From Lamellibrachia columna (Eukaryota > Annelida > Polychaeta > Sabellida > Siboglinidae): 64,000 nucleotides of DNA. Shown in pieces: positions 45,699 through 56,119 of the stretch (position 1 is its first letter; each line of letters begins with the position of its first letter). The translations under genes and the position numbers were made by a program. The stretch covers positions 8,235,201-8,299,200 of the forward strand of contig OY759268.1 in NCBI GenBank assembly GCA_963662155.1, written 5' to 3'. The notes beneath the pieces are model-generated. The model saw only the letters and a program-made list of their open reading frames with translations. It was not told the origin of the DNA and did not search any database.

Positions 45699-45968
45699 CA
45701 ATACTTACTGTCGAACTGTGTCGTCTGTCAATACTTACTGTCGAACTGTGTCGTCTGTCAATACTTACTGTCAAACTGTGTCGTCTGTCAATACTTACTG
45801 TCGAACTGTGTCGTCTGTCAATACTTACTGTCGAACTGTGTCATCTGTCAGTACTTACTGTCGAACTGTGTCGTCTGTCAGTACTTACTGTCGAACTGTG
45901 TCGTCTGTCAATACTTACTGTCGAACTGTGTCGTCTGTCAGTACTTACTGTCGAACTCTGTCGTCTGT
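45699..45968 (-). repeat. 30-bp array that multiplies a real splice donor, 9 copies
   Basis: On the minus strand each unit reads ACAGACGACACAGTTCGACA then GTAAGTATTG, that is the last 20 coding bases of the filamin exon plus its 5' splice site. The first unit (45939-45968) is the true exon end. Eight further copies follow inside the intron. After the first donor the coding frame meets TGA, so only the first donor keeps the protein open. Confidence 0.95.
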
Positions 45969-46040
45969 CCCACCAAACCCGTCTTCTGCAGGTTGGTCAC
46001 TTTAATTTGTTTCCTCTTCAATGAGCTCATCATCACACAA
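45949..46040 (-). CDS. gene B exon: start of filamin repeat 1
   Basis: This is a 92-bp exon with acceptor TATTTTGTAG and donor GACA/GTAAGT. It encodes K-R-K-Q-I-K-V-T-N-L-Q-K-T-G-L-V-G-Q-T-T-E-F-D. G-L-V-G-x-x-x-x-F is the usual A-to-C strand of filamin. The Lys-rich start may be linker. Its last exonic bases are the template of the 30-bp array that follows. Confidence 0.8.
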
Positions 46041-46734
46041 CTACAAAATAAATTGATTAAATGAAAACTTGCATGATGTCTTTTCATTATGTTCGATGAC
46101 TCATCAAGACATTTTCCTTCCTTTCCATCATTAATTATCAACTATCTTACTTACATCCGAATATTGAAAATAAGGTGGAGATATTTGGGTCTTGACCAAC
46201 ATGAACACTCAAACAGGCGTGATACTGGACCACCAAGAAAGAGGAAACAAGGACCCGGTATTTTCTGGTGAGGACGCCATAGTGGCGCCCTCTGGAGAGA
46301 TAGGTTACATTTATGGGGTGAGCATTGTTCATTCGGTCAACAGGAATAACATTCCAACCCAACGCAAGTGGCATCTTGCAATCCTTGTCACAGCAGCCAC
46401 TGGAATCACAAATGCTCGGGCGGTGAACTGGACATCCGGTAAACAATACAAAACAAGACCGCCATAGTCATCGCATTTGTCCGACGGATAGGTTCCATAA
46501 TGTCCGACGGATAGGTTCCATAATGTCCAACGGATAGGTTCCATAATGTCAATGAAACTACCTGGAGCATCACCGAGAACACTTACTCAACACCATAGGC
46601 ATATTAAGCGATCACACAGCGCGCTGACGACTTGCTGATAAAAAAAACTGGACTGGCTCGTGACAAAGCTCGTGCTTCCTTCGCGAGATTTGCCTGATAT
46701 GCACGGTACACCCTGGTTTTCTTGTAATGGTTTC
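46041..46734. other. spacer with small repeat
   Basis: No confident exon is recognised. Three copies of a 23-bp unit (GTCCGACGGATAGGTTCCATA) lie at 46478-46546. An exon-like segment at about 46590-46637 on the minus strand (TTATCAG ... TTGA/GTAAGT) matches about 55 bp near 50190-50245, but I could not place it in a frame with gene B. Confidence 0.5.
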
Positions 46735-48602
46735 AACACTGTTAATTATTGTTTTGTATCTTGTCCGTTACGCTTGTCTTCTATTGTCACAACTTTAATC
46801 AAGAAATTCACAAAATGCTCCTTACCTTTAACTTCCTCTTGTTCAACGTCTGAGAAACAAACACAACGTGTTGACAGTCCACACCCTAGTCTGTGTGACT
46901 CGCGTGGTCCCACTGTTCACTGAGTAGGTGATTCTATCACCACTGTAAGCCAAACACTCTCAAATGTACACCACCGCAAATTATATTCTTGTTATATAAC
47001 ACGTCCTCTCTGTGGTAATATGTAAGGAACTGCACTCTTAGTGTAGTATTCATAGTCCAACTGATATCTGTGTAGGTGACTATATCACCACTGTAAGCCA
47101 AACATTCAAATGTTCACAACAACAAATTATACTTTTGTTATGTAGCGGTGTGTGGCTATACTTAAGGAACTGCGTAGGCTGAAGCGTCAAGCCCGACTGC
47201 ACAACCGTGCATTAATCATAGGCACTCACAACGCAACTCCTTTTAGTTCAGGCATTGTTTTTATCATTTGAAGCGCCATGCAAAGTTTATATTTTCCTTT
47301 TAAATATATTATTATTATTCTACTGAACCATTTACATACCCATGTCCCATTTCTTTCTATATATTAAACTGGAATGTTATTCACCTCATTCACTTATGGA
47401 TAAATTACACTATCTACTAGGCATATAAACAGTTAAACTGTGATGTAAATATATGTATAAGCAACTATGCTAACAGTTAGGTGTTACACAAACAACCAAT
47501 AAGCATACATTGACAACCACGAAATGTCTAGTAATAACACAAAAACTAATAGTTTCCAGAGTATAAACCAATTGTTCTGATAATATTATATTCATTGAAA
47601 AGGTGTAGGGCATAAGTCACATAACCACGTTTATATATCACAGCCACTTACCACGGATTTCCTGTGGAAACACTGTTAATTATTGTTTTGTATCTTGTCC
47701 GTTACGCTTGTCTTCTATTGTCACAACTTTAATCAAGAAATTCACAAAATGCTCCTTACCTTTAACTTCCTCTTGTTCAACGTCTGAGAAACAAACACAA
47801 CGTGTTGACAGTCCACACCCTAGTCTGTGTGACTCGCGTGGTCCCACTGTTCACTGAGTAGGTGATTCTTTCACCACTGTAAGCCAAACACTCTCAAATG
47901 TACACCACCGCAAATTATATTCTTGTTATATAACACGTCCTCTCTGTGATAATATGTAAGGAACTGCACTCTTAGTGTAGTATTCATAGTCCAACTGATA
48001 TCTGTGTAGGTGACTATATCACCACTGTAAGCCAAACATTCAAATGTTCACAACAACAAATTATACTTTTGTTATGTAGCGGTGTGTGGTTATACTTAAG
48101 GAACTACGTAGGCTGAAGCGTCAAGCCCGACTGCACAACCGTGCATTAATCATAGGCACTCGCAACGCAACTCCTTTTAGTTCAGGCATTGTTTTTATCA
48201 TTTGAAGCGCCATGCAAAGTTGATATTTTCCTTTTAAATATATTATTATTATTCTACTGAACCATTTACATACCCATGTCCCATTTCTTTCTATATATTA
48301 AACTGGAATGTTATTCACCTCATTCACTTATGGATAAATTACACTATCTACTAGGCATATAAACAGTTAAACTGTGATGTAAATATATGTATAAGCAACT
48401 ATGCTAACAGTTAGGTGTTACACAAACAACCAATAAGCATACATTGACAACCACGAAATGTCTAGTAATAACACAAAAACTAATAGTTTCCAGAGTATAA
48501 ACCAATTGTTCTGATAATATTATATTCATTGAAAAGGTGTAGGGCGTAAGTCACATAACCACGTTTATACATCACAGCCACTTACCACTGATTTCCTGTT
48601 GT
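46735..48602. repeat. 934-bp tandem duplication (two copies)
   Basis: 46735-47668 and 47669-48602 are nearly identical, with only a handful of substitutions seen by eye. Each copy holds one small exon-like module on the minus strand. The duplication boundary falls inside another such module near 47652-47668. Confidence 0.95.
46826..46849 (-). CDS. candidate small exon E1 (duplicated as E2)
   Basis: A 24-bp segment between GTTTGTTTCTCAG and AAAG/GTAAGG reads D-V-E-Q-E-E-V-K. The frame stays open upstream of the acceptor (C-V-C-F-S-D), so the true exon may start earlier. An identical copy, E2, lies at 47760-47783. It belongs to a series with E3 (48586) and E4 (49092). I could not join it in phase to the filamin exon at 46040, so its gene is uncertain. 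Confidence 0.4.
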
Positions 48603-48611
48603 TCCCGGTCA
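48586..48611 (-). CDS. candidate small exon E3
   Basis: Between GTCTGCTTCAG and AGTG/GTAAGT the frame reads D-R-E-Q-Q-E-I-S. Upstream it is preceded by W-N-S-R-V-C-F-S, matching E1 and E4. A truncated copy of its 3' half sits at 47652-47668, at the junction of the 934-bp duplication. Confidence 0.4.
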
Positions 48612-49091
48612 CTGAAGCAGACACGACTGTTCCACGATTTACCCCAAGAGGCTGTGTTGTGGAGACTGTTGCATGGCACTGAAATGGATAGCGTGATCTT
48701 TCACCACATATCCCTAAAGATACCACGACAAATAGTCTACATTGACTGTCACCAAATTATATGTGTGTGTGGCCAGGCTGCTCGTGCGTGCTCCAATATA
48801 TGAATACACAGGATTTTTTTTTGGGGGGGGAATCCGCGGTGAAAGTCCGCGTGCTTGCAATATTTCCTCTTCCATTTTTAAATACCACGCCAACAAACGA
48901 ACACAGGTATATTTGCTACCTCTCAACTTGCATCCGCGCAACAATGCATGCATGCAATTTACCATACCAGTATATCACTGCCTTTAATAGAAATCGACTA
49001 ACACAAACAACCAAGAAACATATACTGACGCTATAACCACCAGCCATGTTTACACAACACTGACATATCACAGCCACGCACCGTCACTTAC

Positions 49092-49290
49092 CTGTTACTC
49101 CGGGTCCGAGAAACAGACACAACTGTTCCACAGTCTACATTGATCAAGAGGCTGTGTTGTGTCAACTGTTCCGTGGTGTTCTACTGGGTAGTCTGATCCG
49201 TCATCCTGAAACTGGCCAACAGCCGATACGATCTCGCTTGACCCAGTTAAGTTGTTATGTATTATTTGGTCACACTTCACTGCCCCTATA
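49092..49290 (-). pseudogene. candidate exon E4, degenerate member
   Basis: A 74-codon minus-strand frame ends W-N-S-C-V-C-F-S-D-P-E, followed by a stop and then CAG/GTAAGT. Compared with E1 and E3 the AG of the acceptor has become CGG and a TAA interrupts the final codons. It is the same module as E1-E3, decayed. Confidence 0.45.
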
Positions 49291-49714
49291 GTGTGTACAT
49301 AAGCTGTGTATTTTATCAATACTAAAAATAGAACGCCTTATACCATGGCCGGTTGATGGAAAACTTTGCATTGAGCAGTGTCTATTTACGTCTAAACCTC
49401 TCGTTCCCTATATATGTCCTCTCCTTTCCTCATCGTCTACAGGCACCGTTCCTTCCTCCATTTCCCCTATGCTGCAGTCTTCTCCCTCCTAGCTTTCTGC
49501 CCAATGAAACTCCCGTCCTCCCTGTCCCAATTCCCTTCTTTCATCATTCTTCCCTCTCTCCCATCAACCGCAACCCTTCCTCCCCTTCCCTCTCCTTCCC
49601 ACCTTCATTTAGGCCTCCTCATTTTCCTAAATATATGTTTTAGCGTGAGGGTGAATACATACCAAGAAACGCCTCAATACCTAAAAAAGTGTCTCAGAAC
49701 ATAGAAAGAGGCGA

Positions 49715-50098
49715 GTGGACTTCATCACTTGGGAAGATACACTGCCAGACTGCACCAAAAGAGAACACATTAATATATATATATATATATATTACTCAAT
49801 TACTTCCGGGTCATCCATAGATGATTCTACAATCAGAGGTGATCTTTATGCAGGCTATGACACAGACTTCAGCAGTTTGACAGAGGACGAATCTGATAGG
49901 CTGCAGAACTACACAGCTCATGGTCTCCAAAACATTCCAGAGGGATCAGAAATCAAGGATCGGGTCCTGACCATTGCACATCAGGACTTAGTGGAGAAAC
50001 CTGCACCGCTGATAACAAAGATGCGTCAGGGTATTCCAGAGAGTCATTGGGTAATGTTCTGGCAGCGAATGTCTGTGGATGATATCACGCATATCATG

Positions 50099-50100
<2 letters not shown>
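49715..50100 (+). pseudogene. inverted HECT-linker fragment
   Basis: On the plus strand, opposite to gene B, the frame reads S-I-D-D-S-T-I-R-G-D-L-Y-A-G-Y, the linker motif of the exon at 40.6 kb. It continues without an intron into E-I-K-D-R-V-L-T-I-A-H-Q-D-L and W-Q-R-M-S-V-D-D-I-T-H-I-M, a stretch that precedes the HECT C-lobe. TA microsatellites lie at both ends. It is probably a piece of a gene B paralogue flipped by a local inversion. Confidence 0.65.

Positions 50101-50163
<63 letters not shown>
50100..50163. repeat. (TA)n microsatellite at inversion centre
   Basis: About 60 bp of uninterrupted TA. On its two sides, 49728-49795 and 50160-50215 are inverted copies (GGGAAGA...CTGCCAGACT). 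Confidence 0.95.
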
Positions 50164-50167
<4 letters not shown>

Positions 50168-50214
50168 TAATTCGTTCTCTTTGTAGTCTGGCAGTCTTCC
50201 CAATAGGCACATTA

Positions 50215-50653
50215 AGCAGTCAAACAGCGCGCTGCCGACTTGCTGAAAAAAAAACTGGGCTGATGGACCTTCGATTCAACCCCTTAAGTGTTGTGAACGT
50301 TACATTAATCTTGTCCGGCTGGTGGACTGATCCTGTGACAAAGATGAGAAAGTTGGTCAGGGTGCAGGATCGAGACTGGCCACAAATTCCTTCAGGAAGT
50401 AGAGTGTTGTGTCCTCCTTGTCTGTCGTGTCCTCTTTATCAGTTGAGATAACACTCGCCACCTTCTCTGGCGTGGGCCTCTGAGCCTGCATGATATGTGT
50501 GATATCATCCACAGACGTTCGCTGCCAGGCAGTGAGGTCTCATTGGGCTTTCTGGATTTGACCCAGAAGTGATTGGGTTAGCCGGACGGGGTTGGTGCAT
50601 TCTGGAACCAGTCTCTGCACGAGGACTGTTGTCAAGTCTAAATGGGGTTTCTG
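50215..50653 (-). pseudogene. gene B paralogue fragment: linker fused to HECT C-lobe
   Basis: After an acceptor ATTATACAG the minus strand reads T-P-F-R-L-D-N-S-P-R-A-E-T-G-S-R-M-H-Q, matching the gene B linker exon. In another frame it continues W-Q-R-T-S-V-D-D-I-T-H-I-M, T-L-Y-F-L-K-E-F-V-A-S-L-D, and after a one-base shift L-T-N-F-L-I-F-V-T-G-S-V. F-L-x-F-V-T-G-S is a hallmark of the HECT C-lobe. The piece between linker and W-Q-R is missing here but present, inverted, at 49.8-50.1 kb. Confidence 0.72.
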
Positions 50654-50690
50654 TATAATATAATAATAACAGTTCATAATCAATAAGCAA

Positions 50691-51169
50691 TTCCAGTTGT
50701 AAACAGTTGGATTGGTAACAGGTGGGTTTTTTGTTTATGGCAAAATGTTGTTATATTTCCTACAGACTTACCTGGGGTGGCTAACGTATCAGTTGATTTT
50801 TTTCATTTTTTTCCTCATAACATGCTAGGAAATATTGAACTGAACATCAACACCACAAATAATCTTGAAATTCACAGTTTATGACTTATTCTTGCATGTT
50901 TTTTTTTAGTGTAATACAGAAATACAACTCACCTGATCAAACTACGACGGACTTGTAACAAAATAATAAGTACAAGCGGAGATATCCACTGAGAAACATT
51001 TGTTTATTTTCGTGCCGAGACCGAATCTGGAGTGACGGCTAATGCCCCAGCAAGGTCACAAGTCACCAGTTCTGGCTTTTCCAGCAGCAACCGAGGGTGT
51101 GGCGATACAAACATGTTTTGTTTATAGCATGAAAAACTTACTTATTGTGTGTTACAAGTCTGAATAAAG
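50691..51169. other. spacer
   Basis: No exon is recognised. The right end probably contains the 5' untranslated part of the LINE ORF1 that follows. Confidence 0.4.
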
Positions 51170-52198
51170 CAAGCGACAGTAAGGTAAGGGAATCTACTTA
51201 TTTCACTATGGCCCCAGTGAGGGAAAAAGCAAATCTAGACCTTCATCACAGAGCTCAGCGAAGAAAACAAAATCAGCCAGTGACAGTGTCGATGAACCAC
51301 AACTATTATGTGACACCTGTTCGAAACCAGATGCGTAAAGTGGATATGCCTCGTTTGTGCAAATGTGTCAGAGGCAAAGTTTAACCTTCTGAAAGATGAT
51401 GATCTCAATTGGGTTTGCACTACATGCCAGGGCCCGGCTGAGCAAGCAGCCCAAACTGACAAACTCATTGAAGATCAGTGCGAACCCTACATGATGAAAG
51501 CATTTGAAGAGATAAGTAAAGTAAAGAGCGAGCTAAAAGGGGATATAAAATCGGTCAACACCAAAGTAAGCAAACTAGCAGAAGAGGTAACTGACCTCAA
51601 AAGACTAAAAGACGACATAGCTGAGGTAAAAGACATGCGCGATGAACTAACCAGCTTGAAGAACTCACTAGATTCAGGAAAGTCATGCTCAAACACTAGT
51701 GAGGTACAGGATTTGAAGAAACAACTTTTGAAGATGAAAGCCGATCTTGAACGAAACAAGGAGGACACAACAAAAGAAATAACGCAGAGGAATATACGCA
51801 GAAACAACATAATTGCCCTCAACATTCCTGAAAGTAAATCAGAGGACCCAGAAAAAAAAACAACACATGACCAGGAAAGCTTTCTACAACTATGCAGATA
51901 AGAACTGAAACTGGATGACATTGAAGTGGTTGCAGTAACACGACTGCATGCAAATTCAAATAGCGAGTCAACAGAAAAGGAGAAAACCAAGTCACTCAGA
52001 ATCAAGCTAAAGACTGAGCAGATGAGGACACTTGTCCTGAGTAAAGCGAAAATGTTAGCTAAATCAGAAAACGAAACATTCAAGAACATTTACTTGAAAC
52101 ACGATGCCACCCCTTTAGAGAGGGCACAGATGAAATGCAAGGAACACCAAAAAAGGAAAGACCCACAGCAAAGTCAGCCCAATAATTTTACAAAATGA
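51170..52198 (+). pseudogene. LINE ORF1 with PHD-like finger and coiled coil
   Basis: The frame contains L-L-C-D-T-C-S-K-P-D, then (after a one-base shift) V-K-W-I-C-L-V-C and L-N-W-V-C-T-T-C, a PHD-type zinc finger as found in ORF1 proteins of CR1-like LINEs. Next come about 120 residues of charged coiled coil. An RRM-like part follows with N-N-I-I-A-L-N-I-P-E-S and, after a TAA at about 51899, K-S-L-R-I-K-L-K-T. ORF1 proteins bind the element RNA. Two breaks make this copy inactive. Confidence 0.8.
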
Positions 52199-52496
52199 TC
52201 TTGACAAATTAGTTAAATGGTCTGAAAGATGGAAGATGTTATTCAATTTTGGGAAATGTAAATGCCTACATACAGGACACGGGAACTTGGATATAAACTA
52301 TAATATGGGAGATACTGTTCTAGGTACTACTATAAAAGAAAAGGACTCAGGAATAACAATAAGTGCTGATGTGAAAGTTTCAGAACAGTGTGGTATTGAG
52401 GTTCAAAGGGTAATCAAATTTTTGGGTTGATTAGGAGAAACATAATATACAAGAGAAACATAAAATACAAAAAAGCTAATTATACCTCTGTATAAA
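52199..52496 (+). mobile_element. LINE ORF2 piece fused to ORF1 by deletion
   Basis: The ORF1 end runs straight into sequence equivalent to 31909 onward in copy 1 (ATGATCT.GA.AAATTAGTTAAATGG). The endonuclease and most of the reverse transcriptase are therefore missing. TTTACA is present at the same place in copy 1, just before the join, which fits microhomology-mediated deletion. The element stops at 52496 because another LINE was inserted, and it resumes at 54057. Confidence 0.85.
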
Positions 52497-54056
52497 TAAT
52501 AATAATATAATAATAATAATGTTTTATTTCAGGCAAGAGCCCATAATATTATAAATACATACAGGTAAAAAAAAAACATACATATACACACATGATGAAC
52601 AATAGAGGTACATGTAGTGAGAAAAATATATATATATAAATATACATACATGATGTGTAGTAAAAATATATATAAGATAAGTCAGGATAAAAAAATATAT
52701 TTGTCTAAAAGTACAAACATCATGAATTAAAAGCATACAATTGATCAGTCCAATGTTTAATCAATGGACTTCGATAATAAATAAAAGTGTGAAGATAATT
52801 CACAAAAAGTATATTGTCGGATTTTTCCAACCGGCATAAAAGGCTAAAAATTGATGAGCGAATATGTTCATTAAAGGATTTAACATAATTAGTAGCGAAC
52901 ATATGGCTTGCACTTCAGCGGGGTGACAGGTTGTGTATAATTCTAAATCTGTTGTTATAAGCGACAGTAATACTTTTCAGACTCTGTTTTTTAAAATGAC
53001 ACCAAAGACTTGAGGTGTACATTGAACCACAGTATGAATTAAATAAAGTTGTTTTAATGGAATTGCTGCATAAGTAAAATTTTCTGGCTAAAGCATTTGC
53101 CTGAGCATAAATACATCTTTTCTGCCTGGCAATATCGTCATCATCAGTAAGATTATTGTTTATAATATGGCCAAGGTATTTACATTTCTCAGTGTAAGGT
53201 AGTGAATGGTTATTGATAACAACAGGATGAATATTTTTCTTGTCCCTAGGTTTGTTATCAATAACCATACAGAAAGATTTGTTGGCGTTGTATGTTATAT
53301 CAAACATATTGCCATACTCTGCACAACAATCGGTGAGTTTTCTCAACCCCGCAACACTAGGTGAAAAAAAACAAAGGTCATCGGCATACATCATATGATT
53401 CATTATGGTTCCTGCATAAATACAGCCAATTTGTAATTTATTCAAATTTACACTTAAGTCATCCATGTAAACGTTAAAAAGATGTGGAGAAAGGATTCCA
53501 ACCTGCTTAACAGCGTTTGAAACGGTAAAAAATTCTGAGAAGCTACAACACCATCTGACAGTGAATTTCTGGGTTCTGTACCAGTAATAAAGAATGCGAA
53601 CAATAAAAGAAGGACATCCCCGGTCAATTAGCTTGGTGAATAGCTTACTATGATTGACTTTGTCAAAGGCCTTAGAGGCATCCAGCATAGTAACATACAT
53701 AGATGAGCCATTCGCTATGTAGTGTCGAAAGAGTTCTTTTAATAAAAATATGAGCATTTCATTTGAGTGATGCTTTTTAAATCCAAATTTGTGAAATACA
53801 CATGTAGATAAAAAAGTAGAAACCCTGGATAATATCAAGGATTCAAATAATTTACTAGCAATTGTGGCTAGAGCAATGGGTCGGTAGTTGTTGTTATCAG
53901 ACAGGTCACCCACCTTATTTTTAATTATGGGGGCTATGATTGTAATAATTATAGCATCCGGTAAAAAACTGTGAATTAACATGCTGCTATATAGAAGTGA
54001 CATGAGAACATGAAGTTTTTCATTCGCATATTTAAAATGTTCGTTACTTACAATTC
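52497..54056 (-). mobile_element. nested LINE (third family), 5'-truncated
   Basis: A 362-codon minus-strand frame (stop at 52915) gives N-N-Y-R-P-I-A-L-A-T, L-D-A-S-K-A-F-D-K-V-N-H, V-G-I-L-S-P-H-L-F-N-V-Y, and M-M-Y-A-D-D-L, the reverse-transcriptase core. The YADD box differs from the FADD of the main family. After one in-frame TGA the same frame continues 60 codons to about 52722. The 3' end carries a TTA/ATT repeat tail at 52497-52520. It interrupts the main-family LINE between TGTATAAA and ATAGTTAGACC. Confidence 0.92.
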
Positions 54057-54480
54057 ACAATAGTTAGACCTCATTTAGAATACTGTATACAAATGTGGAG
54101 ACCATATCATAAGAAGAATATAGATACGCTTGAACAAATACAGAGGAGAGCAACTAAAATTATTCCAGAACTGAGAGACCTTAGTTATATATAGTAGAAC
54201 TACAGGACATGAGGTAACATTAGTAAAGGATCAGTGTAGATTGGACATCAGGAAGTACTCATTCTCACAGAGGACAATAAATGAATGGAACAAATTGTCT
54301 ACAGATTGTGTAACTGCTAGCAGCGTGAATATATTTAAAAACAAGGTTGACACATATCTCAGGAGGGCGGATTACACGTATATGAAAATTGTTGGACTCT
54401 CGATAAGCCAATGACTTCCTTGTCCACTTGCCATCTGGCCCATTGGCTTGGATGGGAAATCTTGTTCACTCTTGTTAAAT
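54057..54480 (+). mobile_element. 3' end of interrupted LINE
   Basis: The sequence resumes at ATAGTTAGACCTCATTTAGAATACTG with the expected content. It has an internal deletion after C-T-T-A-G-T-T-A-T-A near 54190, then the L-D-I-R-K-Y-S-F-S-Q-R equivalent and the common 3' end with CTTGTTAAATC. Confidence 0.85.
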
Positions 54481-54956
54481 CTAAATAATTTGCTGTGTAA
54501 ATGTTCAGTTTGTTAGTTCCCCGATGGCATAGCCTGTGCATAAATAATACACAAGTAATAACATATAACACAAATAAGTAATAAGTGTCAGCTAGGTATT
54601 TAATGTACTGTCAGAATGACTTCTGTGTGTTTCACTAATTCCACTTATTTTTCAATATCCTTTTGACAAGCAATGGAAACAACTTACAGTGCAAGGAGAT
54701 AAATGATTTGACTTACCCCGTCATGGCCTGCAATGACGACATATCACTCAACTTGTTGCTCGTCAGTTTCTCAGTAATCAACTTGTTTGTAGCTAGTTTA
54801 TCTTTAGTCTCCTATAACAATCTACAGTCAGAGTTGGTTGGCTCGTAAGAAAGGGCAGCAATTATTGTATTGTATTATTATTCTCATGCAAGCCACCGAG
54901 GCTATTAAGGTAACATCTTAATAACTAATTTATGCTTAGTAACAGCCATTCCAGCA

Positions 54957-55285
<329 letters not shown>

Positions 55286-55299
55286 AGCATTCATAATAT

Positions 55300-56119
55300 T
55301 TTCTTTTAGTTTTTCTTATTAGTTTAATTGTACCAATCACATCGTTAAGCTAATAGTTGCATAAAAATACCTATACTGAAAGATACCACTTGCTACAGAA
55401 AACTGTGCCATCCAAATACAAGCGACATACATTGACATTGTCCAACCATCAACCCTGTTCAGGGTAGTGCCAGGGTATTTTCACATAGACTGTCATACAT
55501 ACGACTTCACTTTTAGTGGATTCTGTGCATAAGTGTCATGAGTTATTGAAAAGTGTCAACATGATTGTGTGACTGTACCAACAATGACCTTTCCAGAGAC
55601 CATCATTCCATGTAGCAAATAATTAAGGTTTTCATATGATAACTCCGCCTCAGGCTCAGGACAGGCCACCCTCCTGTTGTGTCAGGATACATTATGCCCT
55701 TAGCAGAAGGGTTAGCTTTATGAGGGGGTATTGGTTTATAAATGTGCAGTAATCACAACACTATTAAGCAGTGGTTGATAGATGGTACACGGTTACCTTT
55801 TATAAAAGCAGATGTCACAGAAAACAGGTTGCAAATTGTTAATATATTCAGGCTACAATCCACTTGGTCACAAAATTCAATTTACTATGATTCCACCACA
55901 ATTCAGTAACTGCTATACACAGGTGAACAACTACACGCTGTCATACCAGACTAGAAGCTGCAATATGTGTGGCGGACAGACTGGTCACAAACTGAAATGG
56001 TTGCATTGTCATTATGTCAGTGGCGGAAAAAATTCGCCCCCAAACTTAGTTCTGACGTCAACAAGCATGTCTTGTATGCTACTATTACTAATATTTGATA
56101 TGTGGTAGAGATATATCAC
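55300..56119. other. spacer before LINE copy 2
   Basis: No motif is recognised in the frames here, including the 98-codon plus-strand frame at 55812-56108. The 5' limit of the LINE is unclear. I place it near 56120 because D-I-N-L-P-like codons appear there. Confidence 0.4.

Noticed and set aside
39887..45968. CRISPR array
   Set aside because: Units are directly adjacent without unique spacers, and the DNA is eukaryotic. They are minisatellites.
45072..46064. 330-codon plus-strand frame
   Set aside because: It combines two tandem arrays and shows only repeat-derived residues. On the opposite strand lie true filamin exons.
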